DNA of 64,000 bases from a virus. The position numbers were made by a program, and so were the translations under genes. The stretch is from IMG/VR virus record IMGVR_UViG_3300017772_000001, positions 17,344 to 81,343 of that record; one strand, given 5' to 3'. The notes below the pieces were generated by a model, which was given only the letters and a program-made list of their open reading frames with translations, made no database searches and was not told where the DNA came from. Positions 1 through 9,389 of the stretch are shown here, one piece after another. Position 1 is the stretch's first letter, and each line of letters begins with the position of its first letter.

Positions 1-147
1 AGTATCTATGTAAAACATAACTCTAAAGGCAAAACTTATGAAGATTTCTATAGTGATATGGAACGTGATAAGTTCATGGGCCCAGAAGAGGCACTAGAAT
101 ACGGGTTAATTGATAAAATTATCAATGAAAGACCTGAAAATCAGTAA
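1..147 (+). CDS. clpP: ClpP-like protease, C-terminal fragment (5' end outside window)
   Basis: The reading frame is open from the first base to a TAA at 145-147, giving 48 residues. The stretch [18 protein letters not shown] is the typical C-terminal part of the ClpP serine protease (in bacterial ClpP: ERDxFMSPEEAxEYGLID), followed by the usual short tail. ClpP forms a barrel-shaped protease that works with a Clp unfoldase; phage copies are known in T4-like marine phages and are thought to act in prohead maturation or host protein turnover. The catalytic Ser and His lie upstream of the window, so activity cannot be judged. A terminator follows directly. Confidence 0.8.
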   Translation, partial: SIYVKHNSKGKTYEDFYSDMERDKFMGPEEALEYGLIDKIINERPENQ

Positions 148-161
148 GTAGTCTAATACTT

Positions 162-204
162 AACGGGTTAAAATGTAATTAAATGCAATTTAACCCGTTT
201 TTTT
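162..204 (+). terminator. Rho-independent terminator after clpP
   Basis: An 11-bp perfect inverted repeat (AACGGGTTAAA at 162-172 with its complement at 189-199) closes a 16-nt loop and runs into a T tract ending at 204. It separates clpP from the next promoter. Confidence 0.8.
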
Positions 205-216
205 ATGGCTAAAAAC

Positions 217-244
217 TTGACAGATTAGCGAATCGTAGTATAAT
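217..244 (+). promoter_or_regulatory. Sigma70-type promoter, copy 1 of a conserved module
   Basis: TTGACA at 217-222 and TATAAT at 239-244 with a 16-bp spacer. The spacer contains TAGCGAATCGT, which recurs in the promoter at 634-661. It drives the gene at 277. Confidence 0.8.
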
Positions 245-276
245 AATAGTATATTCAATAAAGAGAGGGTTTAAAT

Positions 277-630
277 ATGACTACAATGACAGTAAAAGAA
301 CTAAGTGTGTTAGCAGAATCAAAAGCAAATCAGGCTTCTTTAGATTATTTCAATTCAAAACTAGGTGGTAAGGACAATTATCCCTGTGGTTTTGCATGGG
401 TTACTGTTCGTCCTGAAAATAAGGGCAATACTAAGCTAGGTAAAGAAGAACGTAGAGTGTTAGAATCTATGGGATTTTCAAAAGATTGGACTGGCAAAGC
501 GTGGCAAATCTGGAATCCAGGTAAAGTTAACGTACAAAATGTTGATGTTAAAGAAGCAGGTGCTCAGGCATATGCAGATGTAATGTCTTCTGCTGGGTTT
601 AATGCTTCTTGTGGTTCACGTTTAGACTAA
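277..630 (+). CDS. Conserved phage protein of unknown function, 117 aa
   Basis: Small soluble protein with no recognised catalytic motif. The central segment GFAWVTVRPENKGNTKLGK and the C-terminal pattern VKEAGAQAYADV...GSRLD are typical of a family I know only as a conserved hypothetical in diverse phages. The start ATG has a strong Shine-Dalgarno (GAGAGGG) 7 nt upstream and lies 32 nt after the promoter -10 box, so the gene is probably expressed early from its own promoter. No membrane segment. Function unknown. Confidence 0.8.
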   Translation: MTTMTVKELSVLAESKANQASLDYFNSKLGGKDNYPCGFAWVTVRPENKGNTKLGKEERRVLESMGFSKDWTGKAWQIWNPGKVNVQNVDVKEAGAQAYADVMSSAGFNASCGSRLD

Positions 631-633
631 AAC

Positions 634-661
634 TTGACAAACTAGCGAATCGTGTTATATT
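634..661 (+). promoter_or_regulatory. Sigma70-type promoter, copy 2 of a conserved module
   Basis: TTGACA at 634-639, a 16-bp spacer with the same TAGCGAATCGT as at 217, and TATATT at 656-661. It lies immediately after the stop of the preceding gene and drives the gene at 692. Confidence 0.75.
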
Positions 662-691
662 AATTACATAATCAACAGAGAGGTTACTAAT

Positions 692-1039
692 ATGAAATAC
701 AAGTTATATCAAATTCATCTTACAGATGCAGAAATTGATTTAATCAATGAAGAAGGACATGATGCTGTTCATAAGCAATCATTGAAATTAGATATGAATT
801 TTTCAAAGAATGACACAGGTATGGTTGCCCGGGATGCATTCAATCGTGGATACTACACGCATGTTAGTAACATCACTGCTGATAGTTTAGAGGGCGTGTT
901 TCATGTAGGGAACATGGGCCCAGAAGAAGACATTGAGCGTTTGTCTCGTATGTACAGTGTTAGTGTTGGTGACATTGTGGAAGATGAAGATGGCAAGCAA
1001 TCAGTAGTTGCTAATTTTGGTTTTAAAGAGGTAGCCTAA
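692..1039 (+). CDS. Conserved phage protein of unknown function, 115 aa
   Basis: Acidic soluble protein. The C-terminal part (LSRMYSVSVGDIVEDEDG then VVANFGFKEV) resembles a family of small phage hypotheticals that end in a similar SVSVGDI...FGFxEI pattern. It has its own promoter and a GAGAGG Shine-Dalgarno 7 nt before ATG. Its leader at 677-685 is perfectly complementary over 9 nt to the CU-rich loop of the small RNA at 15.2 kb. Its stop overlaps the stop of the convergent gene at 1036-1674 by a few bases, with no terminator between. Function unknown. Confidence 0.75.
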   Translation: MKYKLYQIHLTDAEIDLINEEGHDAVHKQSLKLDMNFSKNDTGMVARDAFNRGYYTHVSNITADSLEGVFHVGNMGPEEDIERLSRMYSVSVGDIVEDEDGKQSVVANFGFKEVA

Positions 1040-1674
1040 CTAAAGCCAGGAACAAAACTCCACATCTTAGAAGTTTTAATTTTCATAGCGGCTAGTTTTT
1101 CATTAATCTGGCCGTTATTCTTTTTAATATTAGTCTGAATTTCATCTGTAATATTATACCATTTTTCATTATTAATCAATGCAATGATAGGATGTCCTTC
1201 AATTTTATCAACGCCTTCATTGAAGAAATAATATAACAATGCATCAAATTGTGGTTGAGATAATTCTTTCTTAACAAACTTTTCTAAAACATTTCCTATA
1301 TTACGTAATTGCTTTTCTAATATAAAGTTTGCCATTGGTTTTGTAATTTTGCCTGTACCTATGTCTATTCTCTGTGAGGCAACGGTTATATATCCATAAC
1401 GCTTTTCTGTATTTGTTATTTTATAACCAAACCCAACAGTATCATCTGTTATCTCTAACATAGGTTTGTTTGTATCAATGATTGCATTCTTACTCATTTC
1501 ACTGAATATTAAATCTGTTATTGGAAAGCATGTCAATCTAACGTGTGATAATATATAAGTAGGCTCACCGGTTTCTTTGTAGCCCGTACCTAAATAAGTG
1601 CCATTAGGAGTTACAACATTCAACGGAAGTTGAATATAATTTAGCAATGACCCTTTTCTTTTATCAAATAACAT
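1036..1674 (-). CDS. Lysozyme-fold (GH24-like) baseplate-operon protein
   Basis: 212 aa, last gene of the minus-strand baseplate operon and directly downstream of the gp5-like spike (1-nt overlap). The C-terminal half resembles the phage lysozyme (GH24) helical domain: LSQPQFDALLYYFFNEG corresponds to the LTQxQxDALVSFxxNxG helix, preceded by a GKITKPMANFILEK helix and followed by IIALINNEKW, the usual LLxxLNxGxY position. VGFGYK sits where GH24 enzymes have TIGxGH. The T4 Glu-Asp-Thr catalytic arrangement is not clear, so it may be a non-catalytic structural relative. No signal peptide. It could be a baseplate lysozyme or a structural remnant of one. Confidence 0.5.
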   Translation of the reverse strand: MLFDKRKGSLLNYIQLPLNVVTPNGTYLGTGYKETGEPTYILSHVRLTCFPITDLIFSEMSKNAIIDTNKPMLEITDDTVGFGYKITNTEKRYGYITVASQRIDIGTGKITKPMANFILEKQLRNIGNVLEKFVKKELSQPQFDALLYYFFNEGVDKIEGHPIIALINNEKWYNITDEIQTNIKKNNGQINEKLAAMKIKTSKMWSFVPGFS

Positions 1675-3530
1675 TATGCTAACCTCACTGCGGTTGTTCC
1701 TGTAACAGAAGAACTATCTGCTACACTGTATGAACGAGTTAATCGGTATGCGCCTCTTTCTGCACTTGCGGCTGAGAAATGCATTGGATCCCATGGAGCA
1801 CTCCAGTTTCCGCCCCAACCTAAACCGTGCCTTGCGGCTATCTCACCGATGTTAAGTGGGAAGTCACAGCCTTGGTCTGCGCCTCTAGTCACGCCTGGAT
1901 TCCAACCAGCTGGTCTTGTTCGTGCATATCCGTTTGGTGCATATGCATTAATATCTATTGCGGCTCCCATTGCATGGAAGCTAGGTCTTGAACCACCTCT
2001 TTGATTTCTATTACAGTAACCGCCCAATGTTTTAATAACGTATCCGGTTGCTTCTAAATCATCAATTAATCCTTGGAAGTTAGATTGGAATATTGCCGCA
2101 ACCTGACAGCCTACTCCATTACTTGCACGTATAGATGCCAAGCCTTCTCCGGGAGGAAGCCCAGGAACATCTTCGTTTGATGTTTCATTTGAATCTTGAT
2201 TTGCGGCATCCATTTGTCCAGATGCACTATTTGGATCACTTGCTATTTCATTACCAGCGTTTTGTGTTTCGTTGTTATTCTCGCCAGGCGTAGACCCATC
2301 TGCGGCTTTTTGTACTGTTTCTGTACCACGCAAGAAAGGTTCATGTGTTGGGAATTTAGGTATAATACTTTTTTCAATTACTGTGTTTTCTAAATTCTGA
2401 ATATCTGGTTGTGTTTCTAATGGTATATCATAAGCGATAGAAGCCATAGGACCATTAAGATGTAGCTTGCCATTAACTGTAGAAACATACATACTTGTTT
2501 CAACTTTCTGATGTAGTGACCCACCACTTTCATAAAACTGCGAACCAATAGTCTTAGTATGCATTTGATTATCTACGTTAATATTATAATTGTTTATAGC
2601 ATGTAGATTAATATTTTCACCAGCTTCAAGGTTTATATTTTTATCTGCACGTAGATTGAAATCTTTTTCTGTACGCATCGACAATGATCCTTCAGCATAA
2701 ACCATCACTTCACCATCTGCTCCAATTTCAACCCAACCGGAACCTGAACTATTGATTGCATATACAAAATCATTTGTGCCATCAACAATAACTTGTGCGC
2801 CTGAACCTGTCGAAATTCTAATTTGATTAGGGTGTATTGTGCCATCGTCTCCGACAGACCCATCATCCATTGTAATTCCATTACCACCTGGTGTAGTCCA
2901 GCCATAAACTTTTGAGTGTTGCGTTGTTTCATAGTTTGCATCACGTAATGGACTTGCAGTAGATTGTCCTCGTTTATTATCAGCAAATATACCTTGACTT
3001 GCTGAGTTTACATTTCTGTTAGAATTTCCTTGGTCTGCTTCATCTGTATTTTGTAATTCTGCTAATGTGTTAGGTGTAGACTTTGCAACTTTAACATCTT
3101 TGGCAATTCCTTCACCCATTCCACTGCCGTCAGGATTGGCAGTACCTGCCGCACCACCTGGTACAGTGCCGGGAACTTCTTGTGCAACTGCGAACCAATA
3201 ACCTTCGTTTAGATTTCCGTTATCTGCAAAGAAAACTAATATAGTAACTCCGCCATCTGGTGGGACAGAGAACATACCATATGAACCTTGAGAGTTTGAG
3301 CCTCCGAAAGAACTTGCATACATAAAATACATTGGCTCATCTGGATCTCCGCCCAATTTAGGAACATAAGCCGCTATACGTCCTCGTCCTTCTGGATCTG
3401 GTTTTCCTCCAACAGTTATGGCTTTATATATGCCACTTTTAATATTCTGTAAAATAGGATTTTCTTGCGACTTTCGATTGCTCAAAAGAGATTTTGCAAG
3501 ACTGTTTCCTATAGTAGATTGATTAGCCAT
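1674..3530 (-). CDS. 5: Baseplate central spike, gp5-like, with C-terminal M15 peptidase domain
   Basis: 618 aa. Residues about 30-120 form a gp5-type OB-fold (GRIAAYVPKLGG, then MYASSFGG and a VTILVFFADN strand). Residues about 235-370 have the alternating repeats expected of a trimeric beta-helix needle (RADKNINLEAGENINLHA). Residues 468-600 are a metallopeptidase of the M15 type (D-Ala-D-Ala carboxypeptidase or VanY-like): SFHAMGAAIDIN gives zinc ligands His519 and Asp526, and WDPMHFS gives Asp581 and His584. T4 gp5 instead carries a lysozyme domain in the middle, so here wall cleavage has moved to the C-terminus and changed chemistry from glycan to peptide. The start overlaps the upstream SGNH gene by 8 nt, indicating translational coupling. 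Confidence 0.8.
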   Translation of the reverse strand: MANQSTIGNSLAKSLLSNRKSQENPILQNIKSGIYKAITVGGKPDPEGRGRIAAYVPKLGGDPDEPMYFMYASSFGGSNSQGSYGMFSVPPDGGVTILVFFADNGNLNEGYWFAVAQEVPGTVPGGAAGTANPDGSGMGEGIAKDVKVAKSTPNTLAELQNTDEADQGNSNRNVNSASQGIFADNKRGQSTASPLRDANYETTQHSKVYGWTTPGGNGITMDDGSVGDDGTIHPNQIRISTGSGAQVIVDGTNDFVYAINSSGSGWVEIGADGEVMVYAEGSLSMRTEKDFNLRADKNINLEAGENINLHAINNYNINVDNQMHTKTIGSQFYESGGSLHQKVETSMYVSTVNGKLHLNGPMASIAYDIPLETQPDIQNLENTVIEKSIIPKFPTHEPFLRGTETVQKAADGSTPGENNNETQNAGNEIASDPNSASGQMDAANQDSNETSNEDVPGLPPGEGLASIRASNGVGCQVAAIFQSNFQGLIDDLEATGYVIKTLGGYCNRNQRGGSRPSFHAMGAAIDINAYAPNGYARTRPAGWNPGVTRGADQGCDFPLNIGEIAARHGLGWGGNWSAPWDPMHFSAASAERGAYRLTRSYSVADSSSVTGTTAVRLA

Positions 3531-4509
3531 TGTTTATTTTCCTATACGCTTGATGTATGTTTTCAGCTAAATCTTTATTTGCAATTTCATCAAAATGCCC
3601 ACAACTTAGCCTACTATAATCAAGTGGTGTATTGATAATTTCTACTTTTCTGTCTAAAGTATTCATATCGTTTATGTATTTATTTGCCAATTCCATTGCA
3701 TCTGGTAAAATATTATACTGTTCCCAAAATCCTATATTAACAAATATAATATTCCATTTGTTTGCAAGAGTTAACCAATGCAATCGTCTTAATATTATCT
3801 CAACATTTTTAATAAAAGAATTTGCATTAGTATTAATATGTAGCATATGCGCCGCCCAAGATTCGTCTAATGCTTTTTGGGCTTTTGCACTACGTTTGTT
3901 AAAATTTGTATGAAACTCTTGCGATGCTTCTGGTAGTTCCCATAGAATTTCTGGATCAACTATCGGCATTTTTCTTATTCCTAAATTTGGATTAATATTT
4001 GCATTTGTATCCCAAGCTCTTAGTAGCTCATTGTATATTGGCTTAGTTGGTTTGTCTATACCAGGTGACAAAATGTTCATATACCATGCATGTCTCATCA
4101 TCGAGGACATACTATACACAATAGTTTTTGTCTGTTTAGACTTTGGTTCATTTGTCCATTGTTCTAATCTTCGCATTATTGTTTCGTTTCCAGAACCAGG
4201 TTTTGCTAAATTTATCCAAAACTTATTTTTATCTTTTTTATTCAATAACGCACTCAAGCACCATTTCTCTGGTAACCCATCGCCAAACATAAAACTATCA
4301 CCGAATATAGGAATTATTTCTTCTTCGAAATCTTCAAAATTTGTTAAGTCTGTTCTTGTAGGCCAAGCATTAGGCCATACTTCTTTTTGTTCACCAAATT
4401 TAGGGTCAATGGTATACGGAGTATAATATGTTTTATCCATATCATGTCTTCCATCATCAAACAACTTACTGAAAGTTGAATACTCATTATTAAATTCGTT
4501 AGTCTTCAT
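3523..4509 (-). CDS. SGNH/GDSL-like hydrolase in baseplate operon
   Basis: 328 aa. IIPIFGDSFMFGDGLPE is a GDSL block I with the nucleophile Ser72; NLAKPGSGNETI fits blocks II-III (Gly and Asn oxyanion residues); CGHFDEIANKDLAE near the end resembles block V with the catalytic His305. The acid normally three residues before that His is Ser302, so the triad is incomplete or uses another acid. SGNH enzymes remove acyl groups from carbohydrates or lipids. Lying between the hub and spike genes with 8-nt overlaps, it may be a tail-borne deacetylase acting on surface glycans, or a cytoplasmic enzyme carried along in the operon. Function is inferred from motifs and position only. Confidence 0.6.
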   Translation of the reverse strand: MKTNEFNNEYSTFSKLFDDGRHDMDKTYYTPYTIDPKFGEQKEVWPNAWPTRTDLTNFEDFEEEIIPIFGDSFMFGDGLPEKWCLSALLNKKDKNKFWINLAKPGSGNETIMRRLEQWTNEPKSKQTKTIVYSMSSMMRHAWYMNILSPGIDKPTKPIYNELLRAWDTNANINPNLGIRKMPIVDPEILWELPEASQEFHTNFNKRSAKAQKALDESWAAHMLHINTNANSFIKNVEIILRRLHWLTLANKWNIIFVNIGFWEQYNILPDAMELANKYINDMNTLDRKVEIINTPLDYSRLSCGHFDEIANKDLAENIHQAYRKINNG

Positions 4510-4517
4510 TCTATTTC

Positions 4518-7500
4518 CTACGGCGTTGGTGGGTTAACTATCACAAAATCAGCGGCATTAAATCGAACGCCTATTTGCAATGCACCAGTTTCTGGGTTTC
4601 TACTATCTTCATTTGCAACTCCCGATGCAGTTGTTACCGCAATATCTGGGTACTCATTGGCTATTGTATTTTTTAAATTCATTGGGTTTAGTCCAGGTTT
4701 ATAATATTCAAATGATCCAACAGGCGCAGTTGAATCGACTAATCCAAAATGTGTTACTGGGTCTGTTATCGTTTGTATTGTTCCTGAAGAGTCTCTATAT
4801 GTTATAGGACCAATTGCACTGTAATCTAATACTTGCGAGGTGTAAGTTTCTCCATCAAAAGTTTCTGTTAATGTTGTTCTTGGTGCCGCTTCAACTTTGG
4901 TTAATATATCATTGTACACATCTTTTGCATTAGTATATTGTGCAACTTGTGAAGCAGACACTTCTCCGTCTGATATTGCATCAACTATATTACTGTTAGA
5001 AATTGATGTGCCAGTCCTATCACCAAGTGTTTCAACTACTATTATAGGTGCAGTAGCATTTGGTTCTTTGATTGGTACTGCAACATTTTCATATTTAATT
5101 TCGCCATTTTCTTCAACTGGTATTATACCAGTAGTTACACCATCGGTTGAACTTAAATCACTTCTTATATCATTTACTTCGGTTTGTAATTTAGATGCAA
5201 GTTCTTCGTCACTTTCTCTTCCTGCTTCTGTCCAATACCAACTCTCTAATCTTTCTTCTGTGTCTTTTAGTTCTGCTTCTTTTTCATTTAGCAACTCTAA
5301 TTTCTTTTGTTTCTTCAATGCATCTATTGCCTCTCCTCTAGTTCCTGAGGTTGCGTTTGTTGTAATTGTATCAATAGTGCTTTCTATTGCTTTGACTTCC
5401 GAATATTCTTGGTCTGTTAAATCATGTAAACTTCTGCCATCGATAATATTAATGGCTTTTTGGTTCAATGCTGAAACTTTGTCTGCTTCGTTTACTGTAA
5501 GAGTATTAAGCCCAACATCAACTGAATAATTTCTTGTGCCAAGTCCTGTTCGGTAACTTTCTACGTTTACCTGATGTCCGTGATTTTCTATTGGAACAGT
5601 ACCGTCAAGAATTGACGCGGCACCATTGATACTTGCCGCCTTTTCTGCATTGGTTGTGTTAGGGTCGTTCACATCTATCGTTTCTAAATCAGACATTATT
5701 GATTGTGGATCTTTTATAATATCATCCTCGCCTTTAAGGTATCGTTCTGATTCTATTCGATTTGCTTCGTTTACCTTAGTTAGTGCTTCTTGGTCTAATC
5801 CTGTTACAGTTGTTCCCACGGTTGCATTTTCAGTTGCCTCAAGTGCGTGGTCTATCTCTGCCATAGTTTGTGCTGTTACAGTATAACCTTCGTCTATGGC
5901 TTCATTGTAAGCATTTCGAGTTGCATCCGATACTGACTCATTTCCTGTTTGATAATCGTCTGCTAATCTTTTTGCAATCTTTTGTGCAGATTGTTGTACC
6001 GCAATACAAGATTGTTCATGACCTAATGCACATAGTCCCTCGGCCTGTTGTCTAGCAAGTGCTAATTGTTTTGCAACTGATTCATTTGGAACTGCGTAAT
6101 CGTTTTGGTTTGAAGGTTCAAGAAAGTTATTTGTTGCAGTTTGTAATGCCATGACCGCATGCGGTCCCGCACCATCTATATCAACTACATACACATCGCC
6201 CTCTGGTGTTATTCCAGTACCTGCGCCCTGTGGTGCAACTATATCATCTGCAAATTCTTTTGCTTCCGCGTCTTCTTTTGCATTTGGATTCACAACAGCA
6301 TCGCCTCCATCATTGAGTCCTAATCTATCTTGTACTGGTAATTGAAAATAACCGTCTGACATTAATTCTGGATTAGGAGCTCCTAGTACTGCATCTACTG
6401 TTTGAAATTCTTCCGCCGCTGGTATCTTTACCATTTGTAATGTTTGTGTAAATAATCCACCACTGAATGAACTAATAACTGAGTTAACAGAATATACACT
6501 AGTCATTAGTCGTGTCTTTTTTATTCCATCATAATTTTCTGCATCTAGTCCTACTCTCTCTGGGTTATTTAAATAAACGCCTTCTGCTTTATCTGTAACT
6601 AAGATAAGATAATTTACTCCATTAATATTCGTAGAATGCATTTTATATTCATCAAGTGCATTTGCATTGCCGTATTTTGCTTTTATCATAGAAGGAGAAT
6701 ACACGCTATCTACCCAATATGGGTCTCCTTTGATAGTCATTTGTGCATTCATCATACTTAAATTATTATTTCTTCCTTCATAATATTTTGCTTGTGCAAG
6801 TTCAATATCTTCTTGGTCAGCCGATTTAATAACATTCAAGTTAGTAGGATTTTCTAATAATGATTTAGTAATACGTGAAAAGTTAACTGGGTTTTCTACA
6901 AGTGCTTTTAATAAACTATCAAATTGGTCAAGACTTAATTTACTAATCATTTCTTTATCTAAATTTTCAGTAAGTATAAGTTCCTGTCCTTCACTGCCAG
7001 GGAATAATCCCAAGTCATTCCAATTGTCTCCGATGGTTGAAGTGCTTTCAATAATTTTAGTTGAGTATAGTTGTCCCAATGCCTCACGCATTAAGTCATT
7101 TTGTGCAATTTCATTTTCTTTTTCTTCTCTTAGTAAATCATTTTGACTTTGGTTTGAATCTTGTATTTGATTAAATAGCTTGTTACGATTTTCACGAACT
7201 TCTCCCTTCATAATATCTTGAAGAATTTCATACTCTTGTGAATCTTCATCAAACATACTCATCATTTGATTTGCATCAGCATTTTTAATTTGTTCATATA
7301 TTTTTTGTGCTTCGGCGGCCTCTCCTGGTCCACCAACACGACTCATAAGTCTGTCTCTGAATTCGTTTCGTACTTCTGCACTAAGGTCTGCAAATTGTCC
7401 TTCAAGTGTTCGAGCGTTTGCTCTATGCATTCTAAGTGTTTCACCCAATGTTCCAGACTCTTCTTCCAGTTCTGTTAGCTTCTGTTGGGCTCTTTCATCG

Positions 7501-9383
7501 ATTTGTGTACGCCAATCTCCAACTGCTTCTAAGAAACCATTTGCCATGTAGGTATCGCTAGGTTTTACGTATGCTTTTTGAAGTTGATTATCCAGTGATA
7601 TAGTTAAATCTAATATGTGTTCATTCCTACCAGTATATTGATAGTAATATCTTTTATTACAATGTCCTTCTAAGAATATACTTCTTAAAACTTTTGCAGT
7701 ATCTTCTGTTAGCTTTGCGTTGTGTGATTGATTTTGTACTATTAAACTTTTTTGCACAGTTAAAAAATAATTTACTTCATAAGTTTGTTTACTTGTCAAT
7801 ACATTATAGCCACCTAACTTAGGTGTTGCATGTGGTAGAACTCTAAACAAGTTTGATAGTTGAGGAGAATCATCAGTTAGTGCTTCTCTAATTAAACTTG
7901 AGTTTAAACAAATACTTTCTATTGCATTATATATAGATGAACCAGGCGTTATAACACCAGTTTGCTGTCCTATTTTAACACTAGCTGTTTCAGATGTTTC
8001 ATTATTTCCAGATGAAGTATTGGGAACATCCGGAGAAGTCATTTGGCCTTGACCAAACATTTGTTTAAAATCGTCAGACATTTCGAAATTATATTCATTA
8101 ATAAAATCTGAGTTTGACGTTACTGCTTTTTCTTCTATCTTTGCATTTAGTTTTTTAAAGAAGTTGTCTAGTGTTTCTTCTAAGGTAGCCGCAACATCAA
8201 ATTCAAAGTTATAATCCATTTGAGACAGTTCAGTATCAGCTACTACTTTATCATTTACGATTGTACCATCTAATATTAAGTTTGTACCTTTACTTTCTGT
8301 TTGAGATTGTAGTTCATTATATTTTGTAATAACAAATGGGAATATTTTTGTAGCGGGTAAGTTTCTAACTTGGTTACCACTTTCATCATAACCCTTAAAG
8401 CGTACTTTCATAAAGAATATTGCATTCTGTAAGTCAGGATATCCGCACAATAAAATACTGTTTTGTAACATATCAGGCAAAGAAGTTCCGCCAACTTGGC
8501 TGATAGTAAATTGTAAATTAGTGGCAGTACCTGCCATTTTTGATGCTGAACCAGTTCCGTTACCGACACTAGTGATAGTTAAATCTGTAATGTTTAATTC
8601 TGTGGTGACGCCTGTTCTTGCTATCGTAATCACATTCATGTTGTTAGTAGGCCAAGCATCGTTTACCACATCGTCTATAAGTTGTGGAGTCTGTTCATAG
8701 GCAAGAAACTTATTTGCTTCTTGTTGGTTAACAACAAACAAATCTAAATTGTAAGTATAATGTTCAAACGCATCTAATTCATTTTCCCAAAATAAATTAT
8801 TCGATTCCATATTTTTTAATAAACTGGACAAACTTCCTGAACCAGATATCGCATTACTTTTTAGGCTTCTCGTATCGTCAATTCCTTGAGTTGGGGGTTC
8901 ACTAAGCTGTTCGCCATTTGAAAATAAATCACGCTGAGTATCATCATCAATAACAGGAGAACTATCAGGTATATTACCATATGCCATGTCCAACCCAGTA
9001 CCGATACTGTCTGCGAAATAGGCAGATGCTTCATTTCCGCCTTCTTTTTGAATCATTGCACTTACCATTTTTTCTGCTAGTTCTGGATTAGCAGATAAAT
9101 CAATAGGAGTATTTTTATCTATTCCCATTTTATTTGCTACAAAATCTACATATCCAGATGTATCATTTTCATTAGGAGGAGCCCAACGTTGAATCATTCC
9201 CTCTACATCAGTTAGTCCGTGCCTATCTTGGTAAGTTTCTAGCGTTTTGCCTAAAGCCCTTACTCCATGCTCAGGCGTAGCAAATGAAACAAATGAACCA
9301 TCGCCACCTGTTGCACCTTGCCATGCTGTTGCATTGCTTCTGATGTTACCTGGGTTATTATTTCTTACGCTTCTGACTGCCAT
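4518..9383 (-). CDS. Giant baseplate hub protein with N-terminal lytic-transglycosylase-like domain
   Basis: 1621 aa. Residues about 7-130 (RNNNPGNIR, PEHGVRALGKTLETY, IQRWAPPNENDTSGYVDFVA) match the P5-type virion lytic transglycosylase family. Residues about 190-500 hold beta-rich structure including CGYPDLQNAIFFMKVRFKGY. A glutamine/glutamate-rich coiled coil spans about 640-800. KGDPYWVDS and FSGGLFTQTLQMVK at about 890-1020 are signatures of gp27/gpD-type hub domains that organise the tail end. The last 550 residues are low-complexity and acidic, of unknown role. It is probably the hub that holds the gp5 spike, fused to a wall-cleaving module. Five bases separate it from the gp53-like gene. 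Confidence 0.7.
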   Translation of the reverse strand: MAVRSVRNNNPGNIRSNATAWQGATGGDGSFVSFATPEHGVRALGKTLETYQDRHGLTDVEGMIQRWAPPNENDTSGYVDFVANKMGIDKNTPIDLSANPELAEKMVSAMIQKEGGNEASAYFADSIGTGLDMAYGNIPDSSPVIDDDTQRDLFSNGEQLSEPPTQGIDDTRSLKSNAISGSGSLSSLLKNMESNNLFWENELDAFEHYTYNLDLFVVNQQEANKFLAYEQTPQLIDDVVNDAWPTNNMNVITIARTGVTTELNITDLTITSVGNGTGSASKMAGTATNLQFTISQVGGTSLPDMLQNSILLCGYPDLQNAIFFMKVRFKGYDESGNQVRNLPATKIFPFVITKYNELQSQTESKGTNLILDGTIVNDKVVADTELSQMDYNFEFDVAATLEETLDNFFKKLNAKIEEKAVTSNSDFINEYNFEMSDDFKQMFGQGQMTSPDVPNTSSGNNETSETASVKIGQQTGVITPGSSIYNAIESICLNSSLIREALTDDSPQLSNLFRVLPHATPKLGGYNVLTSKQTYEVNYFLTVQKSLIVQNQSHNAKLTEDTAKVLRSIFLEGHCNKRYYYQYTGRNEHILDLTISLDNQLQKAYVKPSDTYMANGFLEAVGDWRTQIDERAQQKLTELEEESGTLGETLRMHRANARTLEGQFADLSAEVRNEFRDRLMSRVGGPGEAAEAQKIYEQIKNADANQMMSMFDEDSQEYEILQDIMKGEVRENRNKLFNQIQDSNQSQNDLLREEKENEIAQNDLMREALGQLYSTKIIESTSTIGDNWNDLGLFPGSEGQELILTENLDKEMISKLSLDQFDSLLKALVENPVNFSRITKSLLENPTNLNVIKSADQEDIELAQAKYYEGRNNNLSMMNAQMTIKGDPYWVDSVYSPSMIKAKYGNANALDEYKMHSTNINGVNYLILVTDKAEGVYLNNPERVGLDAENYDGIKKTRLMTSVYSVNSVISSFSGGLFTQTLQMVKIPAAEEFQTVDAVLGAPNPELMSDGYFQLPVQDRLGLNDGGDAVVNPNAKEDAEAKEFADDIVAPQGAGTGITPEGDVYVVDIDGAGPHAVMALQTATNNFLEPSNQNDYAVPNESVAKQLALARQQAEGLCALGHEQSCIAVQQSAQKIAKRLADDYQTGNESVSDATRNAYNEAIDEGYTVTAQTMAEIDHALEATENATVGTTVTGLDQEALTKVNEANRIESERYLKGEDDIIKDPQSIMSDLETIDVNDPNTTNAEKAASINGAASILDGTVPIENHGHQVNVESYRTGLGTRNYSVDVGLNTLTVNEADKVSALNQKAINIIDGRSLHDLTDQEYSEVKAIESTIDTITTNATSGTRGEAIDALKKQKKLELLNEKEAELKDTEERLESWYWTEAGRESDEELASKLQTEVNDIRSDLSSTDGVTTGIIPVEENGEIKYENVAVPIKEPNATAPIIVVETLGDRTGTSISNSNIVDAISDGEVSASQVAQYTNAKDVYNDILTKVEAAPRTTLTETFDGETYTSQVLDYSAIGPITYRDSSGTIQTITDPVTHFGLVDSTAPVGSFEYYKPGLNPMNLKNTIANEYPDIAVTTASGVANEDSRNPETGALQIGVRFNAADFVIVNPPTP

Positions 9384-9389
9384 TGTACA

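Noticed and set aside
4897-5529. 210-codon open frame antisense to the hub gene
   Set aside because: Shadow of a low-complexity acidic coding region; Ser/Val-rich with no start signals.
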